DNA of 64,000 nucleotides from Duganella sp. sic0402 (GTDB taxonomy: Bacteria; Pseudomonadota; Gammaproteobacteria; Burkholderiales; Burkholderiaceae_D), in contig NZ_JAHUWK010000002.1 in assembly GCF_019219065.1 (NCBI RefSeq), forward strand, positions 434,001-498,000, written 5' to 3'. Positions 51,227 to 58,742 of this stretch are shown in pieces. A program made the position numbers and the translations under genes. Every line of letters begins with the position of its first letter. Position 1 is the stretch's first letter. The notes beneath the pieces were generated by a model. That model ran no database searches. It was not told where the DNA came from and saw only the letters and a list, made by a program, of their open reading frames with translations.

Positions 51227-51241
51227 TGCCATTACATGGCA
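51227..51241. promoter_or_regulatory. palindrome in the regulator/TonB-like divergent region
   Basis: TGCCAT and ATGGCA are perfect arms around TAC. The site lies 49 bases before the TonB-like ATG, just upstream of a possible -10 box (TATACT, 51245-51250), and 58 bases from the response regulator start. It could be an operator for the divergent pair; the binding protein is unknown. Confidence 0.4.
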
Positions 51242-51290
51242 TAGTATACTTCCATTAAATAGCAATTTATGCCACCACCAAGGAGAAAAC

Positions 51291-51920
51291 ATGAACCAAA
51301 AGAAGAATCTGACCGGTATAACGACGGTAGTCCTGCTGCATGTAGCCTTGCTGGGAGCTTTTCTGCAAGGCTCGAAGCTGACGGTATTCAAGTCGACGCC
51401 GCCGGTGGTAGATCTGGTGCCCAATCTGGAGCCGCCCAAGCCGCGCGAACGAGAGCCGCAGGTGCAGGAGCCGCCGCTGGCGCGGCCGGAAATCTACGTA
51501 CCCAAGCTGCTGACCGACATCCCGCTGGAACAGCAGCCCACCGTCACGGCGCGCGTGGCGCCGGATAGTCCCCCCGCCCAGCCACCAATAGGCGGCGTGG
51601 CCGAGCCAGCCGCCAAGACGCCGCAGCTTAAAGCAGCGCCAGTAGTCATTGCCGCCGTGGTCGATGCCCAGGCTTGCAGCAAGCCCGATTACCCGAAAAA
51701 TGCGCTGCGCAACGGCGATACCGGCACCGTCATGCTGGCGTTCCTGATCGGCATGGACGGCAAGGTGGCTGATTCGCGGATTGAAAAATCCAGCGGCTTC
51801 CGCGAATTGGACCGCGCCGCCCAGGCAGGCCTCAGCCTGTGCCGCTTCCGGCCGGGCACGGTGGACGGCGTGCCGCAATCGTCATGGACAAAAATGCAGT
51901 ATGTCTGGAGCTTGGATTAA
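51291..51920 (+). CDS. TonB-like energy transducer
   Basis: A 209-residue protein with a cytoplasmic N-terminal stub, one transmembrane helix (about 8-25, TGITTVVLLHVALLGAFLQG), a Pro-rich periplasmic linker (about 40-110) and a C-terminal TonB domain (about 125-209) with YPKNALRNGDTGTVMLAFLI. It would carry proton-motive energy from ExbB/ExbD to TonB-dependent receptors such as the one at 47030-49168; no exbB or exbD gene is in the window. AGGAG precedes the ATG. An in-frame extension upstream to 50940 overlaps the regulator gene and is rejected. Confidence 0.88.
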   Translation: MNQKKNLTGITTVVLLHVALLGAFLQGSKLTVFKSTPPVVDLVPNLEPPKPREREPQVQEPPLARPEIYVPKLLTDIPLEQQPTVTARVAPDSPPAQPPIGGVAEPAAKTPQLKAAPVVIAAVVDAQACSKPDYPKNALRNGDTGTVMLAFLIGMDGKVADSRIEKSSGFRELDRAAQAGLSLCRFRPGTVDGVPQSSWTKMQYVWSLD

Positions 51921-51937
51921 TGCCAGGTTAATTTTAC

Positions 51938-51966
51938 TTGCATGATTTGCTACCCTCCCCTATAAT
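51938..51966 (+). promoter_or_regulatory. sigma-70-type promoter of the outer membrane barrel gene
   Basis: TTGCAT (51938-51943), a 17-base spacer and a perfect TATAAT (51961-51966). The predicted start near 51973 gives a leader of about 73 bases before the ATG at 52046. Confidence 0.8.
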
Positions 51967-51974
51967 ATTGCCCC

Positions 51975-52017
51975 AGCGAAACGGCATACCGCATGACGCA
52001 GGATGTGCCGTTTTGCT
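51975..52017 (+). promoter_or_regulatory. 12-base-pair hairpin at the 5' end of the barrel-protein mRNA
   Basis: AGCGAAACGGCA (51975-51986) pairs with TGCCGTTTTGCT (52006-52017) over 12 positions including one G-U, with a 19-base loop. It begins about two bases after the predicted transcription start. The placement resembles the stabilising 5' stem-loop of E. coli ompA mRNA; a weak terminator or regulatory RNA fold is the alternative, since TTTT lies within the second arm. Confidence 0.65.
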
Positions 52018-52045
52018 TTCTTAGCCACACTTTAGGGAATAGCAA

Positions 52046-52603
52046 ATGAAAAAGAACGTACTGATCGCACTGATCGCAGCCATGGCTGCACCACTGGCCG
52101 CTCACGCTGAAGGTGCTTACATCGGCGGCAACGTCGGCCGTGCAGAGCAAAAAGTGGACCTCAGCGGCTTCTCGCTGAAAGAACACGACACCGCATACAA
52201 AGTGTATGGCGGCTTCAACTACACCCCGAACTTTGGCGCCGAAATCGGTGCAGCCTACCTGGGCGAAGCGGAGAAAACCGGCAATGGCGCGCGCATTTCC
52301 TCCAAAGCCCAATCGCTGTACGTTGCTGCAACCGCCACCCTGCCACTGGGCGAACAGTTCGCGCTGACCGGCAAAGCCGGCGCCGCGTTCAACCACGTAA
52401 AAGTACGCGGCTCGGCGCCTGGCTACTCGGCCAGCGGTTCGGACAACCAGACCTCGCCATACGTCAGCGTTGGCGCGTCCTTCCTGCTGAACAAAAACGT
52501 CAGCTTCGTCGCTGAATACGAATACTTCGGCAAAATCGCCAAAGACGGCGACGCGAACATCAAAGCCAATCTGGTATCGGCTGGCGTGCGCTACGCGTTC
52601 TAA
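52046..52603 (+). CDS. small outer membrane beta-barrel protein
   Basis: A 185-residue protein with a signal peptide (1-21, ending AAHA) and an eight-strand OmpA/OmpX-like barrel: alternating strands from GAYIGGNVGRAEQ to the C-terminal NLVSAGVRYAF, whose final Phe is the usual outer membrane sorting signal. There is no peptidoglycan-binding OmpA domain. It has a strong promoter and structured leader, and a good terminator follows. A role in membrane structure or stress is plausible but not shown. Confidence 0.88.
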   Translation: MKKNVLIALIAAMAAPLAAHAEGAYIGGNVGRAEQKVDLSGFSLKEHDTAYKVYGGFNYTPNFGAEIGAAYLGEAEKTGNGARISSKAQSLYVAATATLPLGEQFALTGKAGAAFNHVKVRGSAPGYSASGSDNQTSPYVSVGASFLLNKNVSFVAEYEYFGKIAKDGDANIKANLVSAGVRYAF

Positions 52604-52620
52604 GCGGCTGCACACCTAAG

Positions 52621-52647
52621 AAAGCCGGCTACGCGCCGGCTTTTTTT
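52621..52647. terminator. intrinsic terminator after the barrel-protein gene
   Basis: AAAGCCGGC (52621-52629) and GCCGGCTTT (52635-52643) form a nine-base stem with loop TACGC, followed by seven T to 52647. The A-run on the other side also lets it act for the convergent methyltransferase gene, which ends at 52647. Confidence 0.9.
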
Positions 52648-53375
52648 CATTGTGGCTTGACCGCCACCAGGTTGATCAGCGTTTCTTCGCGCACCGCCGG
52701 CGGCTTGATGCGCAGGACGGTTTCCAGCATGCCCAGGTCCTCGCGGCTCCACCACAGGAAGGGATAGGAGACGGCGCTGTCCGGCACCGAAAAGCCGGCC
52801 TTGCGTACCATCGCCAGGTATTCCGGTGCGGTCTTCTGTACATCCATCGGATGGCGGAACAACAGGCGAATCACCCACGAGTGGATGTAGCGGCGGGTCG
52901 ATTCGGCAAACAGCAGCACGCCACCCGGCTTCAGCACGCGGAAAAACTCTTCGATGGCGCGTTCCTGGTCGATCAGGTGATGGAAGGTCTGGTGGCAGAA
53001 CAGCAGGTCCACCGAGTTATCTTCCAGCTTGATGTTGGAGCTGGAGCAGCAGATAAACTCCGCCTTGATATTCAGCGCCGCCACTTCCTTGGCCGATTCT
53101 TCCAGCATCTCCGGATCGATGTCCATCCCAATCAGGCGCTGCGGCGAGAACCGCTGTTGAAGCTTGCCCAGCGAGCGGCCATAGCCACAGCCAACGTCCG
53201 CCACCACGCCAAAGCTGCGCGGCGCGCCGGCCGGCATCAGCCGGTCCAGGTCCTTCAGCGCGCGTTCCAGCACATGCACGGTCCAGGTCTCGGTACGCAA
53301 AAACCATTTGCCGAAAGCCGTCTCCGGCACATGGGGATCGCCGGGTGGCTGCATCAAATCTACATTGGCGCTCAT
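52647..53375 (-). CDS. class I SAM-dependent methyltransferase
   Basis: A 242-residue cytoplasmic methyltransferase with motif I VVADVGCGYGRSLGKL (about 57-72), motif II IGMDIDPEML (about 92-101) and the later VLKPGGVLLFAEST (about 145-158). The C-terminal 60 residues show a WWSREDLGML segment typical of small-molecule methyltransferases of the UbiE/ methyltransferase-11 kind. The substrate is unknown. It shares its 3' terminator with the barrel gene and is divergent from the deacetylase gene. A link to the polyene cluster 9 kb away is possible but unsupported. Confidence 0.85.
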   Translation of the reverse strand: MSANVDLMQPPGDPHVPETAFGKWFLRTETWTVHVLERALKDLDRLMPAGAPRSFGVVADVGCGYGRSLGKLQQRFSPQRLIGMDIDPEMLEESAKEVAALNIKAEFICCSSSNIKLEDNSVDLLFCHQTFHHLIDQERAIEEFFRVLKPGGVLLFAESTRRYIHSWVIRLLFRHPMDVQKTAPEYLAMVRKAGFSVPDSAVSYPFLWWSREDLGMLETVLRIKPPAVREETLINLVAVKPQ

Positions 53376-53464
53376 AAGCTCTTCTTCTCTTCAACGTTAT
53401 TCATGGCGCGGCGCGTAAGCCAAATTCACGTACAATATCGGACCGTATTTATCGATCGCTTTCC

Positions 53465-54310
53465 GTGTCAGTGTTCCGTCCACGCCTGCTGCTTGCTGCT
53501 TTCTCTCTACTGCTCTCCTGCGCAGGCGCGCTGGCCCAGGATCAACCCGCGCCGGTACGCTTCCTGCTGACCTTCGACGATGGCCCCGCCGCCGCTGTCA
53601 ATGACAACCCGACGGTGCACATCCTTGAAGTGCTGGCCCGTAAAAACATCAAGGCCGTGTTCTTCACCCAGACCCGCGCCTGGCATGGCGGCGGCACCGA
53701 GATGGGCCGCTTCCTGATCCGCCGCGAACACGCTGAAGGCCATGTGGTGGCGCTGCACTCCGCCACCACCTTCCATGCCAATCACCGCTTCATGAGCCGC
53801 GACAAGCTGGATGAGAGCATGCGCTCCGGCGTGGCCGACCTGCTGGCCGAAACCGGCATCGCTCCCAAGCTGGTACGCCCGCCCTTCTGGGCCTATGACG
53901 CCGACACGCTGGCCTCCTACCGCGCCCACGGCCTGCACATGCTGCTGACCGACCTGAACGCCAACGACGGCAAAATCTACGGCATTAACTTCAGCTGGCA
54001 CAAGCGCTCCAATATGCTGACCCACCTGGCGGAAACCCGCAAACGCTGGGCCGCTGGTGCGATGCCTGCGGTCGACGGCTACACGCCGGTGGTGGTCACC
54101 TTCCACGACGTGAACACCTACACTTCGCGCCACATCGAGGAATACATCGCCATCCTGCTCGACGTGGCGCGCGAACTGGAGGTGCCGCTGGCCGACAAGC
54201 CGTTCTATGACGATCACGATGCGCTGGAACGCGCCGCGCTGGCCGCCACCGTCAGCAGCCCGGACGCCAAGCCGCAACTGCCCGGCTTGTGGAACTGGCT
54301 ATGGCAGTAA
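53465..54310 (+). CDS. exported polysaccharide deacetylase (NodB-like)
   Basis: A 281-residue exported carbohydrate esterase family 4-type enzyme. The signal peptide covers about 1-25 (LLLAAFSLLLSCAGALAQ). Motif 1 is LTFDDGP (Asp38-Asp39, base and metal ligand); motif 2 is ALHSATTFH (His98 with His104 as candidate metal ligands, a wider spacing than the usual H-x3-H); motif 3 is RPPFWAYD. The His in VVTFHDVNTY is the probable catalytic acid. It would remove acetyl groups from a cell-envelope glycan. The start is GTG at 53465, with another GTG two codons later; no strong Shine-Dalgarno is seen. Confidence 0.87.
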   Translation: MSVFRPRLLLAAFSLLLSCAGALAQDQPAPVRFLLTFDDGPAAAVNDNPTVHILEVLARKNIKAVFFTQTRAWHGGGTEMGRFLIRREHAEGHVVALHSATTFHANHRFMSRDKLDESMRSGVADLLAETGIAPKLVRPPFWAYDADTLASYRAHGLHMLLTDLNANDGKIYGINFSWHKRSNMLTHLAETRKRWAAGAMPAVDGYTPVVVTFHDVNTYTSRHIEEYIAILLDVARELEVPLADKPFYDDHDALERAALAATVSSPDAKPQLPGLWNWLWQ

Positions 54311-54958
54311 TCACGGCAGCCTGACCATCTCAATCTGCGGCGGCCGCGCCAGCGGCTGCTCGCTGCACAGCACTACCGACAATTCGGCATGCGGCAGCGA
54401 CACGCAATGCCCGCCGCCCACCACACCCAGCTTGAAGCTGGCTTCCTTCTCGCTCCACAAACGGTAAAAACCATCGACCCGCTCGTCGCCGGCCAGGTTC
54501 TGGATGCGCGCCCAGCGCGCCATTTCGTCCACGTCGAAAGCTTGCGCCGCCAATGCCGGCAGGTCGCGCGTTGCGTCGCGCAATTCGATGTCCAGTCCCA
54601 GCGCGGTCTGCGCGCTGACCGCGCACGCCACCCAGCGGCCGCTGTGCGCGATGCTGAAACCCGGCGCTGCGCCTTTCAGCAAAGGTGCGGCCAGGCGCGG
54701 CGCTTTGCCGACCTGTTCTTCCAGCCTGATATCGAGCGGGGGCACCGCCAGCAAGCGTCCCAGCGCCGCGCGCAGCAGCACGCGGCCGACGATGAACTGG
54801 CGCTGCCGGTGGGCGCGCACAAAACGCTGGTAACGCGCCATTTCGCTGGCAGTCAGCCAGCCGCGATAGCGCTGCAAGTCCGCATCCGTCACTGCGTCCG
54901 CATCAACCATCCACAGCAGCGCGGCGGGCAAAGGTGTTTGAGAGTGATGTGAAACCAA
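54311..54958 (-). CDS. 4'-phosphopantetheinyl transferase (Sfp type)
   Basis: A 215-residue enzyme that attaches the phosphopantetheine arm of CoA to carrier proteins. The magnesium-binding GLDIEL (Asp123, Glu125) and the WSEKEASFKL motif (from Trp168) are intact, as in the Sfp/Gsp/HetI group. An Sfp-type transferase is expected for the polyene cluster that starts 0.9 kb to the right and is likely to serve its acyl carrier proteins (not in the window). The start is a weak TTG at 54958; an ATG 16 codons later would cut into the first strand. It is convergent with the deacetylase gene and divergent from the next gene. Confidence 0.9.
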   Translation of the reverse strand: MVSHHSQTPLPAALLWMVDADAVTDADLQRYRGWLTASEMARYQRFVRAHRQRQFIVGRVLLRAALGRLLAVPPLDIRLEEQVGKAPRLAAPLLKGAAPGFSIAHSGRWVACAVSAQTALGLDIELRDATRDLPALAAQAFDVDEMARWARIQNLAGDERVDGFYRLWSEKEASFKLGVVGGGHCVSLPHAELSVVLCSEQPLARPPQIEMVRLP

Positions 54959-55029
54959 CTATTTTCTCAAAGAAATGTTATACAATTAACTAGCAGTTAA
55001 CCCGATTTTAACTTACCAGGAAGCTAGCA

Positions 55030-55824
55030 ATGCGAAAAATTAAAATTTCCGTCCTTCTCTCGGCCCTGCTGGCGTGCATGTCGGTGCACGCGGCGGAGCC
55101 GACGGCCAACGCAGAGATCATCAAGCTGCTGGAGGCCAAGATGCCGGAGAGCGTCGTACTCGGCGCCATTGACAAGTCGACTGCCCGCTTCGACACCTCC
55201 GCCAACGCCCTGATCCGCCTGAAGGACAAAGGCGCTTCGGCCGCCGTGCTGAATGCGGTACTGGGCGCTGGCAGCGGCGGCGCCAAAACCGCCGCCAGCA
55301 AGCCGGCCGCAGCCTCCAACGAACGCAATCCCGAAGTGGTCAGCGTGGTCGTCGACGGCAACGAAAGCCAGATGCAGTACATCATCCCGCAGCAGCGCAC
55401 CGCCGCGCGCGCACTGGGCTTCGGCGGCGTAGCCACCTATGCGCAGCTGAACGGCACCAACGCGCAACTGCAAATCGCCAATCCTTCGCCGGAGTTCATC
55501 GTCTCGGTGCCGAAAAACGCGCAACCGCAGAACTATCTGACACTGGCCAATTTCGCCGTCGGTAAAAACGCGCGCGAAGTGATGATCGGCGGCGGCTACA
55601 TGAGCTACTCGACCGGCATCCACAAGGACCGCGTACGCGCTGTTAAAACCGAGGTGCTGCCGGACCAATCGCGCGCCAAGGAAGGCTTCGTACTGGTCAA
55701 GGTGTCGCCGGAAGCGCCGCTGAGCAAAGGTGAATACGCGCTGGTGCTGTACACCGGAGAAATCCGCAGCATCGGCTACTTCGCGCAGGCGGCCAATAGC
55801 TACTACGATTTCAGCGTGCAGTAG
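55030..55824 (+). CDS. exported protein of unknown function
   Basis: A 264-residue protein with a signal peptide (about 1-21, VHAAEP). The mature N-terminal part (EIIKLLEAKMPESVVLGAID) resembles the short helical module common in periplasmic proteins of unknown function; then come an Ala/Gly/Lys-rich linker (about 82-98) and a beta-rich domain of about 150 residues ending ANSYYDFSVQ. No family is certain. A candidate promoter lies in the AT-rich 54959-55029 region (TATACAAT). It lies between the phosphopantetheinyl transferase and the polyene cluster, on the opposite strand to both. Confidence 0.7.
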   Translation: MRKIKISVLLSALLACMSVHAAEPTANAEIIKLLEAKMPESVVLGAIDKSTARFDTSANALIRLKDKGASAAVLNAVLGAGSGGAKTAASKPAAASNERNPEVVSVVVDGNESQMQYIIPQQRTAARALGFGGVATYAQLNGTNAQLQIANPSPEFIVSVPKNAQPQNYLTLANFAVGKNAREVMIGGGYMSYSTGIHKDRVRAVKTEVLPDQSRAKEGFVLVKVSPEAPLSKGEYALVLYTGEIRSIGYFAQAANSYYDFSVQ

Positions 55825-55843
55825 CGTACAGTAAAAGTGCATC

Positions 55844-55863
55844 GCCGGCGCACCCGCGCCGGC
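55844..55863. terminator. GC hairpin between convergent genes
   Basis: GCCGGCGC (55844-55851) and GCGCCGGC (55856-55863) form a perfect eight-base stem with loop ACCC between the convergent ends at 55824 and 55872. No T-run follows on either strand, so it may work only partly as a terminator. Confidence 0.5.
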
Positions 55864-55871
55864 GCCTCATC

Positions 55872-56306
55872 TTATTTGGCGACCTTGACGAAGTCCGCCT
55901 TCAGCGCCACACCCGCCATCAGATTGCCGTCCGCGCATTCAAACTCGGTGGCGCTGGCCATCTCCACGTTGTTGAAATTGCTGACGATGTTGATCACTGC
56001 ATTGGCGCCCAGTTCCTGCGCGCGCTTTTGCAGCGCCAGCATGGCCGACAGGAACACCCAGTTGCAAGCCTTCTCGGTCGACTTGCCGAAGCCGTTGGTG
56101 CGCTGGCTGGTCTTGTCGGTGGTGATCTTGGTCAGGACTTTCGGTGTCGGCTGGCCGGCGAAATAAAACTTCACGCCTTCGTCCAGGCGCTTCTCGGCGT
56201 CGTTGGCAGCCAGCGCGCCGGCGATCGGCAGCTTGACCATGGTGTCGGCCGCCGAGGCGGAGAACGAAGCGGCCAGCAGTGCGGCGACAAAGAGCATTTT
56301 CTTCAT
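55872..56306 (-). CDS. small exported protein at the end of the polyene operon
   Basis: A 144-residue protein with a signal peptide (about 1-19, ASFSASA). The mature part has ELGANAVINIVSNF, a phrase seen in YbjQ-like and similar heavy-metal-binding-type folds, and two cysteines (KACNWVF, FECADGN). Homologues are, from memory, often misnamed excinuclease ATPase subunit in databases; nothing here suggests a UvrA ATPase. It lies 14 bases after the first ketosynthase gene in the same direction and is therefore co-transcribed with the polyene genes. Periplasmic accessory role is a guess. Confidence 0.7.
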   Translation of the reverse strand: MKKMLFVAALLAASFSASAADTMVKLPIAGALAANDAEKRLDEGVKFYFAGQPTPKVLTKITTDKTSQRTNGFGKSTEKACNWVFLSAMLALQKRAQELGANAVINIVSNFNNVEMASATEFECADGNLMAGVALKADFVKVAK

Positions 56307-56320
56307 GGTGGAGTTCCTTG

Positions 56321-57550
56321 TTAAGCGTAGCGTTTAAAAATCAGCGACGTGTTAATGCCGCCGAAGGCGAAATTATTCGACATCACATACTCGCACTGCA
56401 GCGCACGGCCCTCGCCTGCAATGTAGTCCAGCGTGGCGCATTCCGGATCGACCTGGTCCAGGTTGATGGTTGGTGCGAACCAGCCTTCGTTCATCATCTG
56501 GATGCTGATCCAGGCTTCCAGCGCGCCGCATGCGCCCAGCGTGTGCCCCATATAACTCTTCAGGGAACTGATCGGGGTACGGTTGCCGAACACCGCCAGC
56601 GTCGCCTGCGATTCAGCGATGTCGCCCTGCGCCGTGCCGGTGCCGTGCGCGTTGACGTAGCCGATGTCCGACGCTTGCAGATTGGCGTCTTCCAGCGCCA
56701 GCTGCATCGCCGTCTGCATGGTGGCGGCATTCGGCTGCGTGACGTGGCAGCCGTCGCTATTGGTGCCGAAGCCGACCAGCTCCGCGTAGATGGTCGCACC
56801 GCGCGCCTGCGCGTGTTCCAGGTCTTCCAGGATCAGGCAACCGGCGCCTTCACCGATCACCAGCCCGTCGCGGCCGCCATCGAACGGGCGCGGCGTGGTG
56901 TGGCCGGCATCGTTGCGGGTGCTGGTGGCGAATAGCGTATCAAACACTGCCGCCTCGGTGGCGCACAATTCCTCCGCGCCGCCGGCCACCATGGCAAGCT
57001 GCTTGCCGCCCTTGATCGCCTCGTAGGCGTAGCCGATGCCCTGGCTGCCGGAAGTGCAGGCGCTGGAAGTGGTGATCACGCGGCCAGTGATGCCGAAGAA
57101 TACGCCAATATTGACCGGCGCCGTGTGCGCCATCATCTTGATATAGGTGGTGGCGTTGATGCCCTTGGTGGTGCGTTCTTCCATCATGCGGCCGAAGTCG
57201 CCGATAGCGCTTGGCGTGCCGGCCGACGAGCCGAAAGACACGCCCATGCGGCCACTCTGCAACAGCGGATGTTCCAGCAGGCCGGCGTCAGCCAGCGCCA
57301 GCTCCGTGGCGCGGGTCGCCATCAGCGCCACCCGTCCCATGCTGCGGACCGCCTTGCGGTGATAGCGTTCGTTCAGTTCAAATGGCGCGGCTGGCGCGCC
57401 CAGGCGCGTGTTCAGGCCCTCGTAGTCTTCCCAGTCGGCCATGCGCACCACCGCATTGCGGTACTCGCCCAGACGCTGGCGGATAGCCGCCCAATCGTTG
57501 CCGAGCGGGCTGATGCCGGCCATGCCGGTAACGGCGACGCGGCGGGTCAT
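56321..57550 (-). CDS. beta-ketoacyl-ACP synthase (FabF-like) of the polyene cluster
   Basis: A 409-residue condensing enzyme with the complete Cys-His-His set: Cys165 (TSSACTSGS), His302 (NAHGTGT) and His336 (GHTLGACG), plus Lys331. It would extend an aryl-primed acyl chain with malonyl units in the cytoplasm. The intact Cys argues against a chain-length-factor role. It overlaps the ketoreductase gene by four bases. Sequence style (MTRRVAVTGMAGISPLG, EERTTKGINATTYIKMMAHT) is that of ketosynthases in aryl-polyene clusters. Confidence 0.92.
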   Translation of the reverse strand: MTRRVAVTGMAGISPLGNDWAAIRQRLGEYRNAVVRMADWEDYEGLNTRLGAPAAPFELNERYHRKAVRSMGRVALMATRATELALADAGLLEHPLLQSGRMGVSFGSSAGTPSAIGDFGRMMEERTTKGINATTYIKMMAHTAPVNIGVFFGITGRVITTSSACTSGSQGIGYAYEAIKGGKQLAMVAGGAEELCATEAAVFDTLFATSTRNDAGHTTPRPFDGGRDGLVIGEGAGCLILEDLEHAQARGATIYAELVGFGTNSDGCHVTQPNAATMQTAMQLALEDANLQASDIGYVNAHGTGTAQGDIAESQATLAVFGNRTPISSLKSYMGHTLGACGALEAWISIQMMNEGWFAPTINLDQVDPECATLDYIAGEGRALQCEYVMSNNFAFGGINTSLIFKRYA

Positions 57551-58284
57551 GCCAGACCGCCGTTGACCGAAATCACCTGGCGGGTGATGTAGCCCGCTTC
57601 CTCACCAACCAGGAAACTCACGGCTGCCGCCACTTCCTCCGGCTTGCCGACGCGGCGTGCCGGGATCAGCTTCAGCGCTTCTTCCATCGGCACGTCCCCG
57701 ATCATATCGGTTTCGATCAGGCCCGGCGCCACACAGTTGACGGTGATATTGCGCTTGGCCAGTTCCAGCGCCAGCGCCTTGGTCGCGCCGATGATGCCGG
57801 CTTTCGCCGCGCTGTAGTTGACCTGTCCGCGATTGCCGATCAGGCCCGACACCGACGCCAGCGTGACGATGCGGCCAGGCTTGCGGCGCTGGACCATCGG
57901 CATGATCAGCGGATTGAGTACGTTATAGAAGCCATCCAGATTGGTTTGCAGGACGATGTCCCAATCCTCGCCGGACATTGCAGGGAAAGCGTTGTCACGC
58001 GCCACGCCGGCATTGCACACCACGCCGTAGTAGCAGCCATGTTGTTCCACGTCCGCTTCCAGCGCGGCGGCGGTCGCGGCGCGGTCGCTGATATCGAATT
58101 GCAGCACGCGCGCGGCGCGGCCCATGGCTTCGATCTGCTGCGCCACCGCATCGGCTTCCGCGCGCTGGCTGCGGCAATGCAGCACCACGTCATAGCCATC
58201 GCGCGCCAGGCGCAGCGCGATCGCCTTGCCAATGCCGCGCGACGATCCCGTCACCAGCACGCTCATGGATTTGTTCTGATTCAT
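57547..58284 (-). CDS. 3-oxoacyl-ACP reductase (FabG-like) of the polyene cluster
   Basis: A 245-residue short-chain dehydrogenase with the NADPH-binding TGSSRGIG (12-19), NAG at 91-93, and the catalytic Ser144/146, Tyr157 and Lys161 (YSAAK). It would reduce the 3-keto group after each condensation. It overlaps the ketosynthase by four bases on one side and the dehydratase by four on the other, so the block is a tight operon. Confidence 0.92.
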   Translation of the reverse strand: MNQNKSMSVLVTGSSRGIGKAIALRLARDGYDVVLHCRSQRAEADAVAQQIEAMGRAARVLQFDISDRAATAAALEADVEQHGCYYGVVCNAGVARDNAFPAMSGEDWDIVLQTNLDGFYNVLNPLIMPMVQRRKPGRIVTLASVSGLIGNRGQVNYSAAKAGIIGATKALALELAKRNITVNCVAPGLIETDMIGDVPMEEALKLIPARRVGKPEEVAAAVSFLVGEEAGYITRQVISVNGGLA

Positions 58285-58742
58285 CCTACGTTTCCATCTT
58301 TGAGAAATTGATTGACATTATCCGGCTGGAATACGGTCACCGTGGCTGTCGCCGCCGCCCTGACACCATCGACGATATCGATGCGGCACTCGAACGCACC
58401 AAGCCCATTCTCAGCCTGCAGCACACGGTGCACATGCACCCGCAGCACCTCGCCCAGCGCAAACCGCGACAGCTGCGCCTCGTACTTGCGCGAGCCAAGC
58501 AGGAAGCCGACCTTGACTTCATCACCGCGTTGCAAGGCCAGCCAGCCAGCATGCGCGGCAATCGCCTGCGCCATGTATTCGATACCAACCCAGGCGCCGA
58601 CGCCCTGTTCATCCGCCAGCATGCTGCCGGCATGGATGCGCACCTCGGCGCAAAAATCATCGATGTCAGCGCTGATGGCGCGATCCAGCAGCACCATCTT
58701 GCCGGAGTGCGGCACCAGCGTGCGGATATCCGGCATGTTCAT
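58281..58742 (-). CDS. hotdog-fold 3-hydroxyacyl-ACP dehydratase (ApeP-like)
   Basis: A 153-residue hotdog protein of the aryl-polyene dehydratase type. LVPHSGKMVLLD near the N terminus carries the likely catalytic His12, and GAWVGIEYMAQAIAAHAG holds the partner acidic residue on the hot-dog helix. It would dehydrate the 3-hydroxyacyl chain to build the conjugated double bonds. GGGGAGGT lies five bases before the ATG at 58742; a second ATG two codons on is possible. It overlaps both neighbours by four bases. Confidence 0.88.
   Translation of the reverse strand: MNMPDIRTLVPHSGKMVLLDRAISADIDDFCAEVRIHAGSMLADEQGVGAWVGIEYMAQAIAAHAGWLALQRGDEVKVGFLLGSRKYEAQLSRFALGEVLRVHVHRVLQAENGLGAFECRIDIVDGVRAAATATVTVFQPDNVNQFLKDGNVG

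Noticed and set aside
50940..51290. N-terminal extension of the TonB-like gene
   Set aside because: The frame is open upstream but overlaps the response regulator antisense, while the ATG at 51291 has a clear AGGAG and starts a typical TonB N terminus.
55872..56306. Excinuclease ATPase subunit
   Set aside because: This database-style name does not fit: the protein has a signal peptide, 144 residues and no Walker motifs or zinc fingers of UvrA.
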